From Whalleya microplaca (taxonomy: Eukaryota; Ascomycota; Sordariomycetes; Xylariales; Xylariaceae): a DNA stretch of 64,000 nt. The stretch spans positions 558,001-622,000 of the forward strand of contig MU385720.1 of the NCBI GenBank assembly GCA_022497155.1, in the 5' to 3' direction. This document shows, one piece after another, positions 23,620-35,053 of the stretch (the first letter of the stretch is position 1; every line of letters begins with the position of its first letter). Position numbers and translations under genes: made by a program. The notes beneath the pieces are model-generated. The model did no database searches and was not told where the DNA came from. It worked only from the letters and a program-made list of their open reading frames with translations.

Positions 23620-25420
23620 CTATCCCTCTTTGAAGATTCGACGAAAATACACTTCCAACTCCAGTCCAGCCTCCGCCCGCAAAGCAACCATGGTGCCGAT
23701 CCAGCCATCCGGCCTCAAGACCACAACAGCGCCACCGGCGGGCTGAATTCCAAACCGTCGGTACGCTGCCTTATCCGCCGTATCGAAGTACACACGACCG
23801 AGCGGCTCATGCCCGAGGAACTCGTATGCAGACGACACCTGCGTGGGGATGACGGTCATGAATGTCAGGCAACCTACTCTAACGTTAGTCCTGTTCGCGT
23901 GAGTGCTGTTGAGGTATCGGTAGGTTCATGCCTGTATCGGCGAGTGACTGCAGCACCCGCGAGTTTTTCAGCCCGTCATACGTTGTCTCCGGCAGAGCCT
24001 GTTCTCGATCGGCACTGAACACCAGAACACCGAACCGTGCCGAATTCGGCAGCTCGCGTATCAGCCTCGTAGCCTCAAACGTCCCCGGCCGCAAGAGCGA
24101 GACATCCGGTGCTCTCATCCCCGGTTTGACCAGCTCCTGGGACCCACTGAATGAGCCGAGCATATTCAGGGGGTTATCCGCTTGGAGCTCGTAGAAGATG
24201 CCTAGCCCGCTGTTGAAGGCGCCGGCTTCTCCCATAAGCCGTCCCAGAACCTCGTGAACATCGGCATTGGGGTCGCCCTGCCAGTTCTCGGGGAAGCGGC
24301 CCGTCATGAGTCTACTGATATCCTTGTCGTACTGGATGAGCCGCTGCACATTGGGTCGCCGCTCGGCTTGGTACGTGTCCAGGATCCCGGCTTTGGCCCG
24401 GCCGCACAGCACTTGCCGCAGCTTCCACGTGAGGTTCACGGCGTCGTGGATGCCGGTGTTCATGCCCTGGGCGGCGCCGGAGGAGTGCGTGTGGCAGGCG
24501 TCACCGGCGAGAAACACGCAGTCGTGGGCGAAGAAGGTCGCGGCTACGCGCTGGCCCACCGTGTAGACCGTCCACCAGTCCACGCGCTCGAATTCGAGGT
24601 GGAAGGGCTTCACGGCCGCGATGGCCTCTTTGACGGCGGCGGCCTCGTCGAAGTCGGCGTACGTGTTCTCGCGATCGGGGGTGAACGCGTAGCCGACCCT
24701 GGTTGCCCCGTGGTCCAAAGCTACCCATAGCACGTTGCCGTGTGTGGGCGACTCGATGGAGCAGTAGGTTCGGGGTTGGGGCAGGTCGGTCTTGACGTGT
24801 CCGTCGATTCTCACCCACTTGTCTTCGCTCGTGGAGCCTTCGAAGGGGATGTTGAAAAGACGACGGACCGAAGAGCGTCCCCCATCGCAACCAATCAAGT
24901 ACTTGCATTGCACCGTCTCGATAATTCCACTGCTATGGTTGACCATGACTGCCGTTATTCTGTGATTCGCTGCCGGGACATTCAGATCCACCGAAGCAGC
25001 TGTCAGCTCGACGGGTGCTTCCACCTCGACGCCATACTTCTTCATCGCGTCTCGGAAGATCTGCTCCTGGTACTTCTGTCTCAAGACAAGCGCAAAGTCG
25101 TAGAGAGTATCCTTCATCTTGCTCATGAAGCTCCACCCCCGGCCGTGCAGCTCTTCGCCCTTGGCGTTGTAAGCCACATTGTCGCGGCAGGCGAAACATT
25201 GCTGGAGCAGCTCATCCGCGAGATCCAGCTGATCGAGCATCTCGCATGTGCGGGGGTAGAGAGTAATGGCCCGGCCAAAGGCATCTTGCATGGACTTGGC
25301 GTGCTTCTCGATGATGCGCACGGAGACTCCGCCGAACTTGGCGAGCTGGTAGGCCGTGATGAGACCCACTGGGCCGGCGCCGATAATAAGCACGTCAACC
25401 CGATTCGTGCTTTCTGCCAT
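23620..25420 (-). CDS. FAD-dependent aromatic-type monooxygenase (PheA/TfdB family)
   Basis: The main exon (25420 to about 23949) starts MAESTNRVDVLIIGAGPVGLITAYQLAKFGG, with the GxGxxG dinucleotide-binding motif and EKH at the second strand. KYLIGCDGGRSSVRR (the DG motif) lies near residue 180. CVFLAGDACHTHSSGAAQGMNTGIHDAVNLTWKL (the GD motif) lies near 300. These are class A flavoprotein hydroxylase hallmarks. The C-terminal thioredoxin-like domain (LTFMTVIPTQVSSAYEFLGHEPLGRVYFD ... RRFGI ... VVVLRPDGWIG) is in another frame at 23890-23620. A 57-bp intron 23948-23891 (donor GTCACT, weak; acceptor GAACAG) would join them to 580 residues. A frameshift is the alternative. It is GC-richer than its surroundings and is the last gene of the putative cluster; whether it belongs is uncertain. 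Confidence 0.85.
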
Positions 25421-26377
25421 TCTGTATGTAATTAAGAGATGAAGAAAACGGCAAGGAAAGCGGAATCAAGGACGGATTTGACATGATGGATACCTGTTCG
25501 AATGCCATTACCCGTCGATGTTATCGGACCTGCCCGTTTTGTGTCCCCAGATAGTACCTTAGATAAGGAGAATGTATATCTAAGTATGCCACCACTTATC
25601 TTTGAAGGATGGCCATCAACTTACTAGATCACTTGGCCTAGAAAAGATGGTTATCAACATGAGCTCCTCATAACGGAAATGAAAGTCCAAAGCAGCTATT
25701 AGTCTCGCTAACTTCGTAAACGGGTTACAGGTGACATTCTCTGAGCTATTCATATCATACAACCCCTTCATGTCGATTCTTTTCGCTCCGTGTAAATACT
25801 ACCTCAGTCCACGTTCGTACTCTCATAACATGTCACACCTAGAAAGACAGGTCGCGTGAAAGTGTTATAAGTGTGTGACATAAGCGAACTAGAGCGTATC
25901 GACGATGTTCCGCAATAGGGGCTATCAGGCGTTTTCCTCGGCTACAGGTGACGCTGCAACTATTACCTTGTCTAGGCATGAACAGTTCAAGCAGACGCGT
26001 GGTTTATTTTTAGATTTTTATATCGGTGCGTTTGATATGTATTCAGTAGTTATCATGAAAAGCAAGTTTCGGCTTGTGATTGAGGCTTTGAAGGGTGTTA
26101 AGATCAGCAAGTTTTGGGGGAGTTTCAGGGCAGGGTCGCATAAAGTAGCGGGTGCCCCGCACACGTCATCCAATGCCCGCCGCCATTCAGCTAGCTCCTG
26201 AGACGGTGACGCAGCTAGCTTCATGCTCTCTCTCTCTTTCTACCTCGTACATAAGCCCCTCGTCTATTTCTTCATAGAAACCTCTAACCAAACTCGAGAC
26301 AATATAGTTTGTAAAGAAGCAATTATTCCACGTAAAGACCTGACATCTATATACATACATACGTACAATACTTCATC
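25421..26377. other. Intergenic region
   Basis: About 960 bp without a supportable gene. It probably carries promoters of the divergent FAD monooxygenase and DUF7721-like genes. A CTCTCTCTC run at about 26225 and TACATACATACG near 26352 sit in the expected 5' UTR of the latter. Confidence 0.4.
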
Positions 26378-27514
26378 ATGTTCGGCATCGGAAAAGACGA
26401 CAACGAGGAGCGCAGACAGCAAGGTATGTACTCACTTACAACCCCTCCCCCACCATGGCACTATCACACCACACCGAACTACCCCTCCCCCTGGCCTCAG
26501 CAGAAGAGCACTATGTAAGACGGGAGATCAGCAAGCTAACCATCCCACGCAACGATAACAGACATCGGCGGCAACGGTAAGCACGCAATCTGCAGTTCAT
26601 CCACCACGGACCTCCATCCCGTACACCTATACACATAAGCACTTAGATAACTAACTGACCTCCTCCGTCCCAGTGACGCACGGCGGCGCCTACCCCGCCG
26701 GAGGCGGCTACCCGCGCTCGGACGACGATGACATGCGCGGCGCCGCGGAGCACGCGACGCGCCACGCCGGGGAGTCCGGGGACAGCAACCTGTTCAGCAC
26801 GCTTCTGGGGGCCTTGGGGCAGAAGCGGCAATCGCTTGCGGACGAGTCGGACGTCGACGAGGACGGTGCGTACCGCCCCCCTTTTCTTCCCTTGAACACC
26901 GGCCAGCCAGCACGCAAGCAGACAGACAGACAAACTGGTTGAGAGTAGTGCTCACGTGAGATATGCCGCAGATGCCGTCAAGCAGCACAAGCGGTACTTC
27001 GGGCGCGACGACGACGACGACGAGGCCGATGACCGCAGCATGGGTTCCGCGGCCGCGATGCAGGCGCTGAAGATGTTCTCGGGGAGCCAGAGCGGCAGCT
27101 CGCATGTACGTGACCACGATATCACATGATATTGGGCAGACCCCCCCCCCCCCCCCCCCACCTCCGTACCAATACTAACGCATGGCCTTAGGAGAGCAAC
27201 AGCCAGAGCGCGTTCGTCGGTCTCGCCATGGCGGAGGCTAGCAAGGTATGTGGAATCCCCCCCCCCTTAGTACATGCAAAAGGTGTCACCCGCTGTAGAC
27301 CTGCGACTCTAGGCTAATAAATGAATCGACGAAAATACAGCTCTTCGACCAGAAAGCGTCCCAGGGCAAGGTCTCCGGCGACGCGAGCAAGGAGTCCGCC
27401 GTCATGAAGGCGGGCGAGACGGCGCTGAAGATGTACCTGAAGAGCTCGGGTGGTAGCGGAGGCTCGTCGGGCGGCTCGTCGGGCCTTCTCAGTCTGGCAT
27501 CCAAGTTCCTATAG
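26378..27514 (+). CDS. DUF7721 / beta-flanking-like protein, glycine- and aspartate-rich
   Basis: Six exons (26378-26423, 26562-26576, 26674-26865, 26972-27105, 27192-27245, 27341-27514) sum to 615 bp, 204 residues. All junctions are GT-AG and in frame, including a 15-bp microexon. The product starts MFGIGKDDNEERRQQ and has two acidic DDDD/DDDDDE stretches. The conserved C-terminal half is AAAMQALKMFSGSQSG, ESNSQSAFVGLAMAEASKLFDQ, KESAVMKAGETALKMYLKSS, then a GGSGGSSGG linker and LLSLASKFL. This resembles the family annotated beta-flanking protein/DUF7721 in other filamentous fungi (recognised from memory). Its biochemical role is unknown. There is no signal peptide or membrane segment. Introns contain poly-C runs at 27141-27161 and 27259-27267. 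Confidence 0.8.
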
Positions 27515-28757
27515 TGTACTTCACTTACTAGCGATTTACTCGTGATAAGGGAGCTGGCTGGCTCAAATTTCATGATAGTAAGATAGCCATAAGACCAAGG
27601 GGGTCTAGCGAGCTTTACGCTAGATCTATATCATAGGTAAAATGAAAATCCGTAAAACTGTTCAATCGGTATCACATGCCTCGCTGTCCCAGTGGCGAAG
27701 AGACCAAGACCGTGCGAGTGTCCAGCAAACCCAACCAGTCTTGTGAAGTGCAGTACGACGCACCCCTAATGACTAACAAGAGCCTGACTCTCAATCACCA
27801 CTTAAGAAAGAAAGCTTTGACTCATATATTACAAGTCAAGCCAACCTCAAACTTACACACTCCCTAGATGTGCTATCCCCAATTCCACATAACGCGCGGA
27901 CCATGTATCGAGGCAAACCTACTTAAGTAGGTAACCCGCCTATCGAGTACTTTATGTACTCCGTATGGCAATGCATTATGTACCTGGCTACACAACAAAC
28001 TCTGCTCTGCTCTGCTCTGCGGGGTTCGTTCGTGTAACTATTGAGAACAAACAGTGAGCTGGAGAATGAGGGTGGAAGAGGAGCGAGCGGCAACTACCGA
28101 AGCAGTAAAGACATGTGTGTATAAGTAACATGCCGCGGTAGAATTGACTAGACGTATTTTTAGTTTAAGGGGCTCTGCTTGGCTCGTTCCAAGATGGTAT
28201 AGGGAAGAGGACTGGGAGCATTCCATGCAGGTGGTCCATCTTGAAGGCATAACAGGACCAGAAATAGTCTGCGCAGATAGTTTAACTATGGAAGACGTTA
28301 TTCAAAGAATATTCATCGACGGTGAAGATGAAAATACACGAGACCTCCAAGTTCCTCACGCCCAACTAGCAAGTGAGTGAGTGGTCTTGGTATTATTTTG
28401 CATTTTTCATTCGTCATTATCGTCAGTATATGTCTACAGAAGCAGCACAGAAGCTGACCCGAAATTGTTGCCTGTGAGATATCCTTGCGAAAGGACATCT
28501 AGAACCTCACCTTTTCCCAGGTATCTCGAGAAACATAAAACGCAAATCGTGAAGCAATAGCCCATCGCTAGCCTAGCACCGTCTTTTGTTGCCTGACACC
28601 GTGCCCTAGTCCCAAGTGTACCTTTAATGCCCCCCAGTATAATATGCCCCATCGCGAAGCACATCATCTGTCCCAAAACACGCCAATACGCCATTCACCC
28701 CCAAGTCTATAGAAATTTCGCGTGGCATAATTGTAATCGAGAAGAATAGGGAGACGC
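27515..28757. other. Intergenic region between convergent genes
   Basis: About 1.2 kb without a supported gene. It holds a CTCTG/TCTGC microsatellite at about 28003-28020 and an ACCTACTTAAGTAGGTAA palindrome near 27928. A possible frame at 28144-28380 has no ATG start and no recognisable features. Confidence 0.35.
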
Positions 28758-30397
28758 TCATTGCTCGACAATAGGCATAGAAGGTGGGACCCGGTTGGCA
28801 TTACCACCGCTGCCCCCGCCACTAGCATTCTTCTTCTTTTCTTTCTTTGCCCATCGGAGGCCACAAGCGTTGCAAAGCGTTTTAGGACCACTAGGCCCCT
28901 TTCGCCATTCGGGAGAATCGAGCGTGCCTAAATGTCGGTTAGTGTAAATGCCTTATATCCAGGGAAGACAGTTGATACGTACCACAGTCGGTACAGACAT
29001 ATTCCTCTGCAACTTTGAGCTTTTTCTTCTTTTCACCAGTTCTAGGGTCTCTATCAATCGGAATTGCGATTCCAGCATCGCCTTTGATGAGAGTCGGACT
29101 GGAATTGCCAGTGGTGATGCCACGACTACGCTCTCCTTCCACGTATCTCAAACCAGTCAACATCTCGATAGTATCCGTATGAGATGCGCCCTCGTATCTT
29201 GCCATCTTATCTCTAATAGAATCTGGCCGGTTTCCTGCTGTCACGCCCTCGAGATTCTCCCTCGTCAGCGCAATGTTGAGCGGTGTCAGTCTGTCCGGAG
29301 GTGGCATAGCCTGCGCGTCTGCACTTGCTTGGTTGTTGTATACGGCGGGGCTTTGGGCGGAGGTTAAGACGGTGTCCTCTGACGCAGCGACATCTGATCG
29401 ACCATCCTGGCTCACAAGCCAACTTTGTTGCGATGCTTCCTCCTCTTCCTCCTCCCTTCGGAGCTCGGCAATCCGGCGCCTTAACCTCTCATTCTCGATT
29501 TTGTGTTCCAGGAACGAGTCTAACAATGATGCGTTCTTAGTTGGATATGGCCGTGACATCATGAAGACTGCTTGACAGAATGGGGACTGGTTGTCCGGGT
29601 TTGGCGCGAATTTGGCTCCAGCAATATGGGCATGACCAACGGATTCAAAGATGGCATAGCTGTTATCCTTCTTTCTCAAACGGTAGAACATGCGCAACGG
29701 GCTGCCGGTAGCTATAGACTCGTTCATCTCAGCTGTGAAGGTGCCGACATCATCCGGATGGATCAGTTCTTTGAGAAAGCGGTCGACGACTTCGTCCGCT
29801 GAGTAGCCAGTCAAATGAAAGACGCTCGGTGACGCATACTTGATTCTCCCATGAGCATCTACTATCTGCAGGAAGTCTTTGAGTTCCTCGACGACTTTCG
29901 CCGGCCAGTTCCTCCTCTTTGTGAACTCGGTCAGGGTGCTTCCCCCCTGCATATTAGGTTGGGTGGGCGTTGCGAAGCCGGTGTTTCCTGCCGGCGGCGG
30001 CGCGATCGGACTATCTCCTGGGTTGGAGGAAAACCTTGCGACATCATTCTGAACTAGCGCGGGCGCTGGATTCGCAGTCGCCGAGACTGATGGAAAGGTC
30101 TGCGGCTGGCCAGCGGTAAGGTCGTCGAGAGCATCGAGGTTCATCGGCATGCCATCGAAGTTAGCAAGCATGGAGCCGTCGAAGAGGGGCATCATGCCAT
30201 TCTGATCGTCGGCGGCCATCTAAGACGAGGGGATGAATGATTAGCAAGTGTGCTAGACAGCTAAGGTAGACAACCCTGGGTGCATGATCCAAGACAGCAG
30301 ATCCCAGAGCAGACGGCAGACTCACCGGGTTCATAGTGCCCGCGGCAGAGAAGCCAAACATGTTGTTGGGGTTTGGCGGTGGTGGTCCGTGGTCCAT
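28758..30397 (-). CDS. wc-2: White collar-2 (PAS + GATA zinc finger, blue-light regulator)
   Basis: Three exons (30397-30326, 30219-28983, 28927-28758) sum to 1479 bp, 492 residues. The N-terminus is [20 protein letters not shown]. The PAS domain (about 120-240) includes [24 protein letters not shown] and [14 protein letters not shown] coiled coil with a glutamate run ([16 protein letters not shown]) follows. The C-terminus carries a GATA finger [12 protein letters not shown]...[16 protein letters not shown] with CX2C-X18-CX2C spacing, characteristic of WC-2 rather than AreA. WC-2 is a nuclear partner of the flavin photoreceptor WC-1 and drives light and clock responses, often affecting secondary metabolism. 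The last intron splits the zinc-finger codons, between the two cysteine pairs. Its neighbours are unrelated. Confidence 0.95.
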
Positions 30398-32277
30398 GAT
30401 GATGGCGATGGTGGGCTGGGGATATCAGAGCTGGCGGGGGAGCTGGACCAGCCTGTGTCTGTGCCAGAGCCGCGGTGAAATGCGACGTAATGCTCCTGAA
30501 TGGAGAAATGAGGGGACTTGGGTGTCTGTCCTTGCGCCTCGAGCATCTGGTCTATCAAATTCCGCAACTCGGCTTGACACAGGTCCTTTGGAAACCCTGG
30601 GCAGTAGCTAACTATATGAGACTATCGTGTGTGGGATGAAGGATGGAAGGGGTCCAAGGGGATTTGAAAAGAGGTGGGGATGGGATAAGGAAGGGAAGAG
30701 ATGGGATTTCCATTTTCTCCATGGACAAAGTGGATCGTGCGTGTGACCCGATCCGTACGTTCGTGCCTGCCCCTGCTGCCCCTGCTGCCCCTGCTGCCCC
30801 GGCTGTCCCTGCTGCCCCGGTAGCTTATTAGTTAGGAAGTAGGCAAACTGTATGTACCTAGGTAGTTACCTACTAGATACAGCTATGTTGTATGTATGCA
30901 CTATGTACATATCTTATGTGTGTCAGAGGGAAAGTTGCACCCAGAGCCAGAGCGATCTACTAATCTACTAGGTTAGCCTAGTGCGACTATACAACGTAGA
31001 TCATTACAGGTAGGTATGTAAGTACTCCACTGCCCGTCGACTACCTATGTATAGTCTACGGAGTACCTACTACTTACTTATACAGGTCCATACCTGGACA
31101 AACTGCACGTTTACTGCAAACGGTTTTAGCCGGCAATAGCTCTGATTGCTTGTTGTGTTGTTTGTACGTTAAAAAGATCATTATGACTAACTGTACATAA
31201 GATTAGAATTTCTATTACATACAACGCCACCGACAACTACAACGAGGGGTTTTCATGGGAAAAAGAAATGCCCTGTCAATCCCCCCAATTGCCCCCTCCA
31301 GGATGGTTTGAAAGATTGGAACAGGACAGGGGCTTAAGGGCACTAGCGGCTAGGGAACGGGGGAACCATGCCTAATCAGAGCATGGACTGGGGACTCCAG
31401 GGGTGGGGCAGCCAAGATTCAGGTGTCCTTCAGTGTCTGCCAGCCATTCTTTGCAGTTACTTGTATCAACTGTAGTAAACCACAACACTATATGATTAAA
31501 GACTATAATTTCTCACGAATTAAAGTATAAAAAGCCATACATTACTTGACAATGAGCGTCTTCAGTCTCGATAATATGTATTTCCCCTAGAACGCCGATA
31601 AGTAACGGAGCGTCCATCATACCGACGGGTCAGCAGGTGTGAGACAGGTGGCTTCCAACCCCTATTTACTTAGAAGTCTGTAACTTGTTTAAACTCAGTG
31701 GCATGATAGAAACACCGTTAACGAGCTATAATACTACTCTATCGCTGGGATTACCCTTACTGTGGGGAAATTCCAACATTTGCTAGGTACCTCTTAGACA
31801 GTCATGTCATGTTGAATTTCAAGATAGCAAGGAAAACGGCAGGCATATACAAGCCGTCTTCAACAGCCAATAGTATCACTTGTAAGAGAATCCTCTCATT
31901 CATCCTAGATCACATCATATTCTCATTGTCTCTTTTCTGAGATTTTACGACTAGGTACTACATCTAGGTATATTTTACCCCTTACAAATGTAGAGCGCCT
32001 AGCTGTTCTCGCTAAACACGAAGAGCTCAGCACTTCCATCAATGGAGCCCGGATCAATTATGATATGTACACTAAAGATCAGGGGATCGCATACAGAAAT
32101 ACGATAAAATGGGGCCACCATTTCTAAGATATATACCACATAACTACCCCTGAAGTTCTCACTGCGAAAATGAAATAAAATGAAGAATCCCGGTAGGCCA
32201 GTTGCGAAGTAACATTGTCCCTCCGTCTATCTCTAGGTAATTCAAGGACACAGCTCATATTGTAAGACTAAGATGAT
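30398..32277. other. Intergenic region upstream of wc-2
   Basis: About 1.9 kb without a supported gene. It contains a CTGCCC hexamer-type repeat at about 30768-30822 and clusters of TACCTA/AGGTAG words from 30830 to 31090. The remainder is AT-rich without recognised elements. Confidence 0.4.
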
Positions 32278-33525
32278 TCAGCAGCTCGACGCAGCGCCAT
32301 CGCGCAAACCCGACGACGGCCAAGGAGTCCTGTCTTCGAGCCTATGAACGTGCAACGACGCAAGTGACGATTCGTCCGCGTGGCTACCGCTCCCTACTTC
32401 CAAGTACGGATCGTTGTCCACCAGCCTCTGTTGGGCCGACGGCCTCTGTATCGTTCCGGTCTGCGAGTACTTGCTGCGGCCAAGCAGCGGGTGCAGAGTC
32501 GGGATGCAAGCCGCGATGATGCCGACTGTGGGCTCGACGCCGTCGAGGAAGTGCCCGATGAGGTAGTCGGTATCCGTGGTATACATAATCACGGTCCGAG
32601 CCAGATTTATCAGGCAAGAACTTTCGAGTCATTAGTCATGGCAGAACAGTATGAATGGTGCAAACGGAGAAGGGAGAGAAATGGCCTACCCAAATCCAAT
32701 TGCAAATACTGCTATCAGGCTAAACTTCCTTCGACGATTCATTTGCAGCTGGGCCATGGCCGGCAGTGGGAGTAAAAACACAACGACGTCGGTGACTAGG
32801 TTGTATGCATCTCCAAAAATAGACAGCTTCGTCAATTTATCCATCTCTTCGTCAGATACCATAGCACTGAAGTATCTAGCCAATGGCCTGATAAGTGTAA
32901 GATTGGTGATGATGTAGCCGAGTACACATATGACCGACACGATGCCAACAGCCGGCGCTAATATCATAACCGAAGTTGTCTTGAAGATTTGGTAGTACAG
33001 ACAGAGAATCGACAGCTTGCAAAGACAGCATGAGATAAGCCATAGGGAAACGACTACCAGATCAGCCTATCTCATCTTCCATAAGCTTAGAAAACGAACA
33101 AACGCTGTCAAGAGGGGAGGGAGGTTACTGACACGGTTCATGAAATATTTGTCATAGTACTCCGTGCCTCTGAGTCCTTCACCGCCGTAGTAGATCACTG
33201 AGTACGTTTAGTGCCTGTTGATTCAGTTCGCTAGAAGAAGCGGATGCTTGTACTGGCAAGAACAATGGCGAACAGCCCGAGCACGAACCCCTTTAATCGA
33301 CAGTATCAGCACGCTGGTGGATCACGGTGACGGACCATTACCCATGGCGACGAAACTTACACACGCTCCAAAGATCAAGAAATCACTCCAGCCCAATGCC
33401 CGATGAGCAATTCTTTTAGCCCACACACGAAGTACCACAGCCGTCAAGGCAAGAATGCTAAAGACAATGGTGAGGCCAATGATGGAGCTCTGTAAAGCTG
33501 TCTTGATTGGGATCGTACCAGCCAT
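32278..33525 (-). CDS. Rhodopsin-domain (PTH11-like) seven-helix membrane protein
   Basis: A multi-exon gene. Exon 1 (33525-33361) encodes MAGTIPIKTALQSSIIGLTIVFSILALTAVVLRVWAKR...LGWSDFLIFGAC, a first helix followed by the R-x-W...D-D region of the fungal rhodopsin-domain family. Later exons encode FVLGLFAIVLASTSI, VIYYGGEGLRGTEYYDKYFMNR, LVVVSLWLISCCLCKLSILCLYYQIF, APAVGIVSVICVLGYIITNLTLIRPLARYF, then DAYNLVTDVVVFLLPLPAMAQLQMNRRRKFSLIAVFAIGF, a very typical core. The end is VEPTVGIIAACIPTLHPLL plus a hydrophilic tail. Intron borders at about 33230-33220, 33130-33060 and 32690-32605 were not fixed exactly. Such proteins sit in the plasma membrane and a few act as receptors; ligand and role are unknown here. 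Confidence 0.72.
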
Positions 33526-34529
33526 GGTGACAGATGATGGTTACTTGGCTAGAAGCATCTTGTGGATAGGATAGAGATATCTATTACTTGCGTAGAACCG
33601 GCCATGAGCTGTCTTTGTGTCTTTTCTCAGTCTGCGGAGGGTGACAGCAATCACCTCGACCGAACATCTCGCTAGCCAGGCCAACTAAAGCAGTGCTGGC
33701 CGTTACACTGCAGCCTTGTGGCCCTGATGCACAAGATAGGAATAGTAACCCCACCAACTTATGATTCGAGCAGATGCGGTCTCGTCTGGCCATTATCTCG
33801 AGATAGGAATGTGTCTTGACTGACGCTTATAGCTTTTATGTGAGCGACCCAATTTGATGCATTTTAGCAGATGGAGACGGGTATATTCGCTTACTACGTT
33901 GCTTACCCTTCTCTTCATGGAGCTGATAAGGCTCTTAAGACTCAGTGATGAATATTCATAAATCTAACACAGAGACAGCTAAGCTTAGTAGAGGAAAGTC
34001 TAGTCATCTTTGCCGTCCCTCGTTAATAAAGACCAGTATACCAATTCCGTACCTAGGACTCAAAGAGTCGGCTATGGCCTTAACGTTACATTTGCTACAA
34101 TACTGTCGACTAGCCTGAGTGACAGTATCCCTCGCTTATTAGGATGTCGAAGATTAGGATGATCTCCTGTTACTTGTACATAAGATTTATGTGTATTTAG
34201 AGTCGTCGGAGGATGAGTTTAATTATAATATAGTATTCATGTCGCCTAATCTCCTACATTCTGATATAGAGTAGGCTGACTATACATGATTACAAGTCGG
34301 AGGGGTAGAAAGGAGCAAGAAACATCGCCGTTTTTACAGTCCAACCATATCCTTGTTTTGTTTCTCGGTCCGTTCAATAAGGACCCGATACCCCTGAGTT
34401 GCGATAGTAGGATGTATGAACTCGAGACGCATGATCGATTCTATCACTTATTGAGATGTAAAACAGCAAAACTTAGTTGGCTAGTCATGCTAATTCTTTG
34501 GTAATAGTGACTGATTCGAGAACAGTATG
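33526..34529. other. Intergenic region
   Basis: About 1 kb with no supported gene. Frames at 33584-33793 and 34286-34504 show no recognisable features. It ends at a 5-bp target duplication GTATG (34525-34529) that flanks a solo-LTR-like repeat. Confidence 0.35.
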
Positions 34530-34712
34530 TGTCACGAGATGAACGTAGGAGGTAGCAAAACAATACTGTCGCGGGATATATCAGGCGTTATTGCTGTGCT
34601 AGCAATAACGGCGTCGTTTTTGCGACAAATACAGTTGTTGCACGGGGATCTAATTAAATGGTTGTTCTCTGAACAACCTCTATATATATGAACCTAACAA
34701 AGAACCCTGACA
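34530..34712. mobile_element. Solo-LTR-like repeat, family 1 (copy A), carrying a nested 61-bp insertion
   Basis: The element starts TGTCACGAGATGAAC, ends AACCCTGACA and is flanked by GTATG on both sides (34525-34529, 34713-34717). It is 183 bp long. Removing the inner 61-bp insertion plus its 5-bp duplication leaves 117 bp. This is exactly the length of copy B at 41589-41844 after removal of its own insertion. The TG...CA ends and 5-bp duplications fit a solo LTR. Confidence 0.85.
34567..34627. mobile_element. 61-bp palindromic mini-insertion nested in LTR copy A
   Basis: The element starts TGTCGC and ends GCGACA, with an inner perfect hairpin GTTATTGCT/AGCAATAAC around GTGCT. AATAC duplicates flank it (34562-34566 and 34628-34632). 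Sibling copy B has the uninterrupted sequence at the same place (AACAATGCAGTTG), so this is a real empty/filled-site comparison. The type is unclear: a very short solo LTR or a MITE-like element. Confidence 0.8.
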
Positions 34713-35053
34713 GTATGTCCTATTCAAATATAGCAAACCTTTAGAGTCCTGCGGATGAGGGTACTCCCTAGGTATACGGACTACCCGAATTACCCTGAAA
34801 GCAGCTGTTTGCTCTTCTCTCCCAAAAATATGTTTATAGCAGCAACGATATTCCATATAAATAATAGAAATGAATTCATAGAGAAAAGAGCCAGGTCTAC
34901 ATTTTGTTAAAATATCAAAGTATACAAAACACCTCCAAATTCGACAGTAGAATTACAAAACAATTCCATATTTATCCACAGAGCGACAGATTAGTGATGA
35001 AATTAATGGAAAGCATAACGCCTCAAGTTTTATATAAAATCCCCCAGGTTAAC

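Noticed and set aside
24254..25435. Long plus-strand frames (158 and 231 codons) opposite the FAD monooxygenase
   Set aside because: They are antisense to a well-supported coding exon in GC-rich DNA, where shadow frames are expected.
28144..28380. 78-codon plus-strand frame between DUF7721-like gene and wc-2
   Set aside because: It has no ATG start, no recognisable features and no splicing partner. It could be a decayed exon but cannot be supported.
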